A stretch of 64,000 nt of DNA from Microplitis mediator (Eukaryota > Arthropoda > Insecta > Hymenoptera > Braconidae): positions 6,572,001 through 6,636,000 of the forward strand of contig NC_079969.1 in NCBI RefSeq assembly GCF_029852145.1. The letters run 5' to 3'. The first letter of the stretch is position 1. Each line of letters opens with the position of its first letter. The translations under genes were made by a program, and so were the position numbers. A model generated the notes under the pieces. The model searched no databases. It was not told the DNA's origin and saw only the letters and a program-made list of their open reading frames with translations. Below, piece after piece: positions 11,931-21,283 of this stretch.

Positions 11931-12048
11931 GAACTGCGCTTATTTGAAAAATTTCTTGTAAAAAATAATAATTATTATTTTTTATAAAAATTTTTTTACG
12001 AGACTTGTTTTATTATTAATTGGGAGTTGAAAAATGCAATAGCCTAGT

Positions 12049-12125
12049 CTTTTAATAATTAATTAATTAATTAATTATTATTATTATTTTTATTATTATT
12101 ATTATTATTGTTTATTATTATTTTT
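12049..12125. repeat. TTAA / TTA microsatellite
   Basis: Simple runs of AATT followed by ATT. The surrounding 11930-12775 is AT-rich, with no feature I can support. Confidence 0.7.
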
Positions 12126-12774
12126 TTTTTATCAATTTTTAAAATAAGCGAAAACTATCGTTTATTTTTATTTGAGTTAATAATTAATTATTGAGAGACT
12201 GGCCTTCTTTTTTTTTTATTAAACAAAAAGACGGATTGAATAGTATTTTATTTTTTTTGTTCATGGAGGGACGGGCATCCTGAAGTTGTATAGACAAATA
12301 AATTAATAAATGATAATTAATAATTTAATATAAACAAATTAAGAGATAAGAAGTGGAGTAAATAAAATGTCGGGATGGTAAGAAGAAAAAATAATTATTC
12401 TTAATTATTATAGAGGATTTTTGTTGGAAAGTTTAACTGTTTAAAAATTTGAAACAGAAGATTAATTGATGACAATTTTATTGGGAACAAATATAAATTA
12501 TAAATTAAATAAATTTGAGCGGAAGTGAGAGGGTTGGAATTTAATGATGGTAAGAGTTGATAAAAAATGTGCAAATTATTATAAATAAATTTTTGATTTT
12601 TAAAATAAATACTTATGTTATTGTCATTATTTGTCATTGATTGTAAAATAGATGGAAGAATTTTTGAAGAAAATAATAAAATTTATTGTCATATATATGA
12701 TTGTTTATCTATATATTTATTTGTTACCTTCTCTATTTTATTTTTATTATTAATGTCTTGGTATGGTGGAATTT

Positions 12775-13370
12775 TGAACTCCGAATTTCTATATCTAATT
12801 CTTTGAATTTTAAACTCAAAATATTTCTATAACTATCAAGTTTTTCAAAAAAGTACAAGATACCTTTTTTGTAGAGAATTTTATGAACTACAAAAAAGGT
12901 ATCCTATAAATTTTTCGATTACCCAATATTTGTAAAGATATCGGCCAAAAATCAAACACCCATAGTATTTTGAACTCCGAATTTCCGTATCTAATTTTTC
13001 GAATTTTAAACTAAAAATATTTCAATAACTATTAAATTTTTCAAAAAAGTACAAGATACCATTTTTGTAGAGAATTTTAAGAGCTTCAAAAAAGGTTTCT
13101 CACAAAATTTGTGATTACTCAATATTTGTAAAGATATTGACCAAAAACCAAACATTCATAGAATTTTCAACTCCGAATTTCTATATCTAGCTACTAGAAT
13201 TTTAAACTCAAAATATCTCTACAGCTATTCAGTTTTTGGAAAAATTATAAGATACATTTGTGTAGAAAATTTAAAGAGCTACAAAAAAGGTATCCAACAA
13301 TTTTTCGATAAATTTGATATTTAAAGAGATATTTCCAAAAAACTAATCACACTCATGTAATTTTTTAATT
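12775..13370 (+). repeat. Hairpin-unit array 2 (three units)
   Basis: Hairpins at about 12855-12905, 13050-13100 and 13245-13300, period about 195 bp. Each unit has AACTCCGAATTTC(T/C)(A/G)TATCT, a TTTTAAACT(C/A)AAAATAT block, the TTTTTTGTAGAGAATTT...ACAAAAAAGGT stem-loop and AATATTTGTAAAGATAT. It is the clearest forward-orientation example of the family. Confidence 0.8.
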
Positions 13371-13854
13371 AAATTTCTGTACTTTTAAAATAACTATCGG
13401 CTTCAAAATTAATAATATTTAAAATTAATTGTTTTGAGGACAACCCCCGGATTCTATAAAAATTACTCATATACAAACCCAGATTTCCATATGAATTTCC
13501 CACAAATAAATCTGTATATTCAAATTTTTATTTGGAAATTCCGATTCCCATAATTTCTTATGTAAATTTTCCATATGGAAATCCAGCCACTCATGGTTTT
13601 CTACATGGATTCATATAAATCCATACACTCCTATATTATATATTAATTCCTATGGATTCTTACATAAATTATCACTTTTCTATATAAATTCCCATGAATT
13701 TTTTCGATAGTGTAATTTTAACTTGTTAATAACTTAGTAATTTGCTTTTGTCTTTACTAAAAATTTTTTTTACCCTCATCTAATTACTTAAAAAAAAAAA
13801 AATTTCAATTATTCAATACTTCATAAAATTTCATCAAAGTAATTTTTTTATAAA
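13371..13854. other. AT-rich spacer with degenerate TATGGAAAT repeats
   Basis: 13440-13700 holds many imperfect CATATGGAAATTC / TTCCATATG-like words on both strands. The rest is featureless. Confidence 0.4.
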
Positions 13855-14391
13855 TTACAAAGCAATAAATTTTTCAATATTATTATTTTCTTCCGTTGTT
13901 GCCACAGGATTTATTTCCACCATTGCACCGATCGAATTTACATTATCAATAGTATCTAAAATTTTATCTGATTTTCCTTCATTCCCTGAATTGTTTGTTT
14001 CAATAACTTTTTTATCATTATCATTATTATTTTTCTTAATCTTCTTTTTATTATTACGCTTCGGCGAACTTTTTAAACTTCGCTTTGTTCGCGGTTTTTT
14101 ATTTTCATCTTCTGTACTATCATCTGAATTAACAATCGTTTGTAAAAATTGTTGCCATATTAATATAATTGTTTGAATTCCAACTACACCCACTGACGCA
14201 ATCATCAAACCACTTACGGTTCTGCTAATGACTCTAACGTCTTCTATTTTTATTTCGTTACTAGTCGATACTTTTGCATTGTAAATATACATTACAACAA
14301 ACATAGACATCAAAACAAGACATGATACTATTAAAATATAAGTATTCATTCTCATATATGTTGAGTATTTTCCATTGTCTGTTGAGAACAT
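13855..14391 (-). CDS. Hypothetical two-membrane-segment protein, intronless
   Basis: A continuous 178-codon frame on the minus strand. It is unusually long for DNA this AT-rich. Predicted layout: short N-terminal tail, membrane segment about 17-37, a polar linker, membrane segment about 59-79, then a charged disordered tail with a Lys/Arg-rich stretch (98-128) and an acidic, Asn-rich end. No family motif was recognised. The upstream sequence (14400-14470) is AT-rich with no certain TATA box, and no clear AATAAA follows. It could be a lineage-specific gene, a retained transposon-associated frame or chance. The coherent hydrophobic/charged architecture argues against chance. Confidence 0.5.
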   Translation of the reverse strand: MFSTDNGKYSTYMRMNTYILIVSCLVLMSMFVVMYIYNAKVSTSNEIKIEDVRVISRTVSGLMIASVGVVGIQTIILIWQQFLQTIVNSDDSTEDENKKPRTKRSLKSSPKRNNKKKIKKNNNDNDKKVIETNNSGNEGKSDKILDTIDNVNSIGAMVEINPVATTEENNNIEKFIAL

Positions 14392-14761
14392 TTCAATAGT
14401 ATTATAATTACAATAATATATATGTTTATGTTATATATTTATGTTATCTAAATAAAGACAATAAAAATAAAAAAAAATTAATCATCTTTGAGTGGAAATT
14501 TTATAAAGAAATTTCTGGAATATATTTGATATTAAATTGGATGATTAATTGATTAATAAATTTTTTTATTGACAATCAAATTTTTGATTTTTATTCCATT
14601 CAAATTTTTCTGTACAAAATTTTATTATTTTTTATCAATGGAATTTTCTCTGAGTTTTCATTTTTTGAATTCCAATACCTCGGCTCTATTTTTTATTTTT
14701 TATGATCAAATTTAATGTGGAAAAGTTTTGTTGTGAAAAAGAAAATTCAACTAATCATAGG

Positions 14762-14965
14762 GAAAATGGACGCAGATAAACAATAACGTGACCCCGCAAA
14801 AAATTTATTTTTTAATTTTTGAACCAAATGATTCCTTAGAGTTAAAAATTTTTTTTGTGTAGTTTAGGGTAAAAAAAAATTTTTAATCATAAAATAAAAA
14901 AATTTGTTGGTACAAATAAATTATCTAGGATAAAACTTTTTGTAAAAAAGTTTATTTGGAAAATA
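14762..14965 (-). mobile_element. Fragment of MITE family B
   Basis: Matches one end of the ~700 bp family B elements: ACGCAGATAAACAATAACGTG, CCAAATGATTCCTTAG, AAATTATCTAGGATAAAACT. Only about 200 bp survive and the other end is missing. Confidence 0.65.
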
Positions 14966-15149
14966 AATTTCAGTAAAATTGTCATGTCAATTTTATAATT
15001 AGAATTTTCAAATTTTTTAGGCCAAAATTTATTCAAAAAATTCCGTTTAACTCCTAATTGATAACAATTGTAAATTTCTTTTAAATTTTCTACATGTGCC
15101 TATTTTTAGTTTTTTTTTTTTTTAAATTGAATTGTTGAAAAAAAAATTC

Positions 15150-15250
15150 AAAAATTTTGAATTGTCTGCTAACTTCAGGATCATTAAAATTTGTCTGTCT
15201 GCTACATTCACACTCGTAAATTCATGATCCTGAAGTTAACCGACAATTAT
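15150..15250. repeat. Short foldback, CTAACTTCAGGATCAT arms
   Basis: AATTGTCTGCTAACTTCAGG near 15160 is mirrored by CCTGAAGTTAACCGACAATT near 15227. The same arm sequence recurs at 61286-61500, so it is a dispersed element end. Confidence 0.6.
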
Positions 15251-15369
15251 AAATTTTCGGATTTTTTTTTCAAAAATTCAATTTGAATAAAAACAAAACC
15301 AAAAAAATACACAGGTAGAAAATTTAAAAAACTGTAAGTGCTATTTTTTAAAATATTTTTTTTTTAAAT

Positions 15370-15580
15370 TACGAGTGTGAATGTAGCAGACATCAGACAA
15401 ATTTAAAATTATAAATAAATAGAGTAAGTAATTTAAAAAAATATATTTCCAAAAAATGCACTTATTAATTTCAAAATTTTTTAAATGCGCATTTTTTAAA
15501 AATTTTATTTTATTAATTATTTACTCCATTTATTTATAATTTAAAATCTGTCTGATGTCTGCTACATTCCCACTCATTTT
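15370..15580. mobile_element. MITE with ~65 bp inverted arms
   Basis: The left arm begins ACGAGTGTGAATGTAGCAGA and the right arm is its mirror with two or three changes (TCTGCTACATTCCCACTCAT). Pairing continues through ATTATAAATAAAT(A/G)GAGTAA. A single arm end, TCTGCTACATTCACACTCG, is also found at 15197-15220 inside the neighbouring foldback. Confidence 0.7.
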
Positions 15581-16200
15581 AAATTTATCATTTTTAAAAA
15601 AATTCAAAAATTTATTAAACGTCAGATCACTTTAGTACCTTTCTGCCCACTCTTAATTTAAATAAATCAAGTAAATTTCTACACACCAGACCAGTTGCAT
15701 TATGAACATCATGAATCACAATATCACAATTGGCTCCATCTTTGATTTTTAAATCGAATCACAAAAGCAACCGAGCCGCCATTTTTGTTTTATTTAAAAT
15801 CGTACCAACGTAAAGTACCGTAGCAAAAATTTTTTTTTCGTTATCAGAAAAAACTGTTGGTAGCAATGGTAAAATAAAACAAATTTTTCTGTCTTTTTTT
15901 AATTTACAAATATATATATATAGATATAATATATACATTTTAATGAAGCCGGTTGATCTTGATCAAGAAATATAAAATTTTAATTGAGAAATTGCGAGTT
16001 CTCGAAGTTTCTAGTTTCGACTTTCCAAGGTTGCTTACTATGTCAGTCATTTATAAAACAGCAAGTAATTAAGTACTAAAAAACGTAATTTTTATCTATA
16101 AGTATACAAATATTCATATTTTTATCTTATATTTTTTTAGACTAAAAATATTTGATCTTTTTTGGAAATTAAATAATTAATTTGCTTTCTTGTAAATTTA
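15581..16200. promoter_or_regulatory. Upstream region of PEBP1
   Basis: Contains an initiator-like TCAGTC at 16043-16048, followed by a possible donor CAA|GTAATT, and an acceptor-like TTGTAAATTTAG ending at 16200. This suggests a short non-coding first exon. No TATA box is evident at the expected distance. The rest is AT-rich. Confidence 0.3.
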
Positions 16201-16260
16201 GGCGTAATAACAACGAGGAATTTAATTAAATTTGGATCGCAGTTTCTTAAACTCAGAACA

Positions 16261-18433
16261 ATGTCGACTCAAGCATTTAAAATCCACGAAGTAGTTCCAG
16301 ATGTTATTGATAAGCCTCCAGCTGCGGTTTTGCAAGTTAATTACGCAAATAACGTTAAAGTCGAGCTGGGCATTGAATTGACACCAACTAAAGTCAAAGA
16401 TCCACCAACTGTCCATTGGGATGCTGATTCTGGATCTTTCTATACGCTTTGCATGACTGGTAATTTCATTTTTTAACCCTGAATAGAAAATACGATTAAT
16501 GACGATTAAAAATGTTTTAATCCTTTCCCGGATTAAAACTATAATATATGATAAATATATATGGAAAAATATATAATCAATATGGGACCATATAAGTGGC
16601 CAAAAACGATATATATTTTCTTATATATAATATAGTAAATTTTAATATAATTAATTATATACGTAAGTTTATAAGTTAATACATGTATTATATATATTTA
16701 TAATCATATATGTAAACTTATAAGTTAGCTCATATATGTATTACATATATTGATAATTATATATGTAAATTTATAAGCTAGCACACATATTTATGTATAT
16801 ATTCTGAACACAATGTTTGAATCTTATAACAGAGAGAGGAAGACAGAAAAGAATAGATTTTATTTATTCTTACATATATGGGGAAACTTATATGGTTCTA
16901 TATATCGAAATATATACAAAAATTTATAAAGTTAAATACATGGTACATATATCGTGCCATATAATGATGAATTATATATGTATTCTTATTTGTTTCCATT
17001 TATTTTTGAATATATTAAAATTATAAGTTTTCAAATATATAAATAATATATTGAAGTTATACGGAAATATATGAATTCATATAAGAGAAAACATATATAG
17101 AAATATAATAAAATCGGCCAAAATCTATATATAGTTCTATATAAGATTTCATGTATTGTCACATATATATTTATATCTGTAACATATATTTTTTAATATA
17201 TGTTTACTATACATGATATTTTCATGCGGGTTTGAATCATCATGAATCGTTTTTTATTCAAATATATATGGCAACATACATATGATCATTATACTCTTGA
17301 CGATGCGGTCGTAGATGAGCAATAACATGTCAATTAACATAGACGTCAATTTTAGAAAATTGGAATTGAAGATTTGAAACTATTTTTAATAAAATTTTTC
17401 GAAATTATTCGAGCACAAATTGCACCCATGTGCTTTTATTAATAAATGTTTGACAAAAAAATATAATAGTTTGAGGATCTAAAATAAGCAGACCCATAAA
17501 AAATGAACCAAAATTTTGTATTACGAAATATAAAATAGCCGATCTAATTTTCAAAAAAGTTTCATAAGACTTGACTCGGTTTTTCAAAATTACTAATCAT
17601 ACTTGTCTATTAAATCCAATTAATCTCAATTAACTTGACACTGTACTGCTAAAATAATTACAGCAGAAATATTGTAACGTAAAAAGTTAATTAAAAAAAA
17701 ATTATAAACTTGTAATAAGAAAAGTTTATTTATTATTTGTTGCAGTAACATAGAAAATTACTTGAATTTTAATTATAGTTAATGACTGGCCCTCTGCAAT
17801 CTAGTATTTAAACTCCCGTTACTTGACTCGATTTTACAAAAAGTTTTATCCCAGATAATTTATTTGTCGACAATTTTTTATTTTATGATGTAAAAAAATT
17901 TTTTCCCGCTGAATTCGAAAAAAATTTTTTAGCTACTAAGGAATCTCTGGTTCAAAAATATCAAAAATTAATTTTTTGTTGACACGTTTTGCTTTTCTAC
18001 GTCACTCCCGAATGGGAAATTTTCCAATAAACCGAACAATAATTCTAATAATTACTCTGTTATCTTTTATATACAATTAGATCCAGACGCACCAAGTCGT
18101 GAACAGCCGACTTACCGCGAATGGCATCACTGGTTAGTCAGTAACATTCCCGGAAATGAAATTTCCAAGGGTGAAGTATTGTCTGATTACATCGGATCAG
18201 GACCACCCCAAGGTACCGGCCTCCATCGCTACGTCTTCCTTCTCTACAAACAGCCTGAAAAATTGTCTTTCGACGAGAAACGTCTGACAAACCGCAGTGG
18301 TGACGGTCGCGGTAAATTTTCCATTAAAAAGTTCGCTGAGAAGTACAAGTTGGGTGATCCAATTGCTGGTAACTTCTATCAGGCTTCCTGGGATGACTAT
18401 GTTCCTATTTTATACAAACAACTCGGCGATTAA
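16261..18433 (+). CDS. Phosphatidylethanolamine-binding protein, cytosolic type (PEBP1)
   Basis: PEBP/RKIP-fold protein; the family binds phosphate-bearing headgroups and can modulate Raf/MAPK signalling. Two coding exons, 16261-16459 (phase 1 donor CTG|GTAATT) and 18081-18433 (acceptor AATTAG|), give 183 aa, close to the usual length of about 187. The ligand-site motifs are intact: DPDAPSR from residue 67, GLHRYVFLLYKQ from about 113, and the C-terminal PIAGNFYQASWDDYVP. It begins MSTQAF with no signal peptide, so it is predicted cytosolic. It is the first of three tandem PEBP genes and the most conserved-looking. The 1.6 kb intron carries two MITEs. A polyA signal lies at 18574. Confidence 0.93.
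16527..17230. mobile_element. MITE family J, unoccupied copy (in PEBP1 intron)
   Basis: About 704 bp, nearly identical to 49463-50901 once that copy's internal insertion is removed. The right end is ATTTTCATGCGGG and the left end is a degraded mirror starting CCCGGAT. The interior is TATATA-rich and non-coding. It provides the intact pre-insertion site for family A (TTACATATATGGGG near 16870). Confidence 0.8.
17308..18003 (+). mobile_element. MITE family B copy in the PEBP1 intron
   Basis: Termini G(A/T)CGTAGATGAGCAATAACA and the degraded mirror CACGTTTTGCTTTTCTACGTC. It shares long identical runs with 23099-23795 and 42546-43245. About 45 bp left of the terminus (17262-17305, ATATATGGCAACATACAT...) is also shared with the 42.5 kb copy. 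It ends 77 bp before the last PEBP1 exon. Confidence 0.8.
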
Positions 18434-18573
18434 GTCTTCCTTTTTTATTAACAGTAAAAGACATTGCTATTGGTTAAAAAATATGTAATTGTCATTAATA
18501 TATACATATATATTCATATTACATGATTCAAATAATATATATGTAACAAATGGGAACAGTCTTCTATATTCAT

Positions 18574-18579
18574 AATAAA
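18574..18579 (+). terminator. PEBP1 polyadenylation signal
   Basis: Canonical AATAAA about 140 bases after the stop codon. Confidence 0.6.
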
Positions 18580-18599
18580 AAAATCAACTAATATTTTTT

Positions 18600-19094
18600 T
18601 AACTTTTTTTTTACTGATAAAATAACAAAAAATTTTTTTTTTATTTCATTTAAAAAATTACGCTCTTACGTATAAAAAAAATTTTTTTGAAAAAAGTGTT
18701 CGCTATTCTAAAGTTCGAATTGTAAAACAACTGACTTTTTTTTTTTAATTTTAAAAATACAATAGAAAAAAAAAATTACTCGAAATTATTAATGAACTTT
18801 TCGGTAAAATTTTGACTTTTTTCAAAGGGAGTTTTATAATTTTTTCTTATGCATTTTACGTCTAAAAAAAAAAAAACTAAATTCGAATATTTTTTCTAGT
18901 TTTTCATAAATGTTTTTTTTTCAATGGTATCAAGTCAAAGACTTTTTTTTCTTGGATTTTCAAAAGTTTAAAAAAATTTTTTTTAGAGTTAAATATGAAA
19001 TTAATAATGCAATAATTTTTATTGATTTACTGCTAAAAAAAAAAGTACTTCTTTTTAAAAAGAGTTATTTTTTTTTTCTGTGTAGTCATAAAAA
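18600..19094. other. Homopolymer-rich spacer
   Basis: Many A- and T-tracts. The open frame at 18910-19167 is Phe/Lys-rich and reads through poly-T/poly-A, so it was judged not to be a gene. Confidence 0.4.
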
Positions 19095-19345
19095 ATTTTC
19101 CTTGAAATTTGAAGCAAATTACTTGAGTTATCAACGTGATAAAATCAGTCATAAATATAAAATATAAATTAGCTTCTTTATATACATTTTTTTCACAACT
19201 TAAAATTTCCGAGTGATAAATGTTTGAAAAATTAAAATCACGTCTTATTTTATTTTATTTCATTAGTAATTAGTTTTTAAATACAATAAATTTCAAAACA
19301 AAACTTTAACAATCTCGCAATTATAAAAAACTAATTAGGGATTTT
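19095..19345 (+). repeat. Fragment of dispersed composite repeat
   Basis: Shares GAAGCAAATTACTTGA, GTGATAAATGT(T/C)TGA(A/T)AAATTAAAATCAC and ATTTTATTTTATTTC with 30430-30790 and 63175-63640. Non-coding. The element starting at 19358 follows directly. Confidence 0.55.
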
Positions 19346-19357
19346 TAAAAAAAAGTT

Positions 19358-20861
19358 AGTAAGGTAAAAGCCCCTATACCCGCTCAGAACCATTAGTCGC
19401 TCACTTTAACTGTTTAAGGCGTTTTTTTATAATTTTTATAAAAAAAAATTACAACTAAAAATATTATTATTGATAAATAATTATTTGTGAATCTAAATAT
19501 ATTAAAATATAATGTATCAAATTATTTTATAATAGATTATAAATTTAAATTAAATGACTGTTCTCCAAATCGCGCTCAGCCGGGCATTTTTTACTTTAAC
19601 GTTCATTCGTTAGATTAAATTTAGGCTACGTCAAATTTTTTAAGAACTGTTGTAACTATATCTTATTAAATACATTTTTAAAATTCATGAAATTTTTATG
19701 AAAGAATAAAGTAGTATAATTTATAAATCATTTGTCCAAATCAATAAACTTATCATAGTTTAATTGATATTGTCTTTGAGCGACTATAGGGCCATGTGTT
19801 GGTCGAGTAATGGTACATCACAACTTTTAGTGAGCGGCTATGGGTACACTAGGGTGATTCAAAAAACAAACAAATTTTTTTTTTTTTTTCCAAACAGGTT
19901 CAAAAGTTTCGTTTAGATAAAAAAAGACGCTTGTGAAAATTAGAGCTCTTAATATTAATATTAACATTGTCCGCATTGCACTTTTCTATTTCCCATAAGA
20001 ATAACATGGAAAAAATTTTTTTTACGTCTTCTGAGTTTTATAAGTAGCTAACGATGCGTCATAGGAATAATTGGCAGGCCTATTTTTGTAGGGAATTGAA
20101 TGCTCTACAAAAAAAGATTCCTATCATTTTTTGAGGAATCTATTTGTTCAAAAGTTATTTGAGGTTAAAGTCGAATTCATATTAAATTTTGAGATTTTCT
20201 TACTTTTCTGGCGAAACTATCAGACCTATTACAAAATATCATTGGATCTTTTTTGTAGACAATTTTATTCCCTAGAAGTTATTTCCGATAAAGTTTCTTC
20301 GAATTCTGCATTGTTTTCTAGTTATTTTCATTTTAATGTCATGCTCATTAAAAAAATAGTCTTCTGATCGATTTTATCATTTATTTTGAAATTTTATTAA
20401 TAAAGTAGATTATCGAAATTGATACGAAAAGTTAACACAAGACCACCAGTTTAAAAGCAGCAATTGCTGGATTTTCTAAATTTGCGTTGGGGTGAATCAT
20501 CACTTTTGTGATATTTAAATAATTTAATTTAATTTTCATTCATTCATTCTTTTATATAATTAACCTACTTTATTAATAAAATGTAAAAACAAAAATTCTG
20601 CTGTTTGAACTTAATACTGTGAAAAGTGATCGCTGTAGAGATTTTCAACATAAGAGATATTCTCATGTAGAGATGGAATGATGTGAAAATAATCTTCTGT
20701 TGAGTTGTTGCGATGTAAAAAATTATCTGTAGAGTTGATTCGTATAGGGAAAAACGTTGTCAGGTTTTATAATGTAAAAAAATTCTCTGTAGGAATGCAC
20801 CACACCCGATTTAATCTCACTCCAATGAAAAGTGAGCGAGAATAGGGGCTTTTACCTTACT
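19358..20861. mobile_element. 1.5 kb element with AGTAAGGTAAAAGCCCCTAT termini
   Basis: A 20-base terminus at 19358 is mirrored exactly at 20842-20861. Subterminal CGCTCA / GAGCG words repeat inside (19775-19860). It contains a diverged two-unit stretch of the hairpin family at about 20085-20130 and 20255-20285. No transposase frame was recognised; the open frame at 20131-20367 is low-complexity. Confidence 0.65.
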
Positions 20862-21283
20862 GTATTTTGGAAATTTTTTTCGAATTAAAATCCAGCTCAA
20901 AATCTTGTTTAATCACAAAGATTTTTTTTCTATTAAAAATTTTGCTTTAATTTTTTTAATTATCAACTAATAGATATTCTAGTAAAATTAATAAATTTTA
21001 CTAAATTTCCATGACAATTATCTTTGAAAATCAAAAAATTTCTAACAGTGGTTATCTTGTTAGACGGTCATACTATTAGACATAATAAGCTAGTTATCAA
21101 ATAATCATATGTTTATACTCTAACGACATATTGATAAAATCCTAGTGGTTTAGTATACATTAGTTGTATACTTAATCCGCTTGTTAGATCGTTTATTGTT
21201 TCCTTTTTGTAGTTAACGATGAAAAAAAAAATTTTATTTAACAAGACTATTGTTTTAAAATTGCTGGTGAAGCTACAAGTACG

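Noticed and set aside
16817..17026. 69-codon frame in the PEBP1 intron
   Set aside because: Part of MITE family J; the second copy at 50404-50697 has a different start and no conserved protein.
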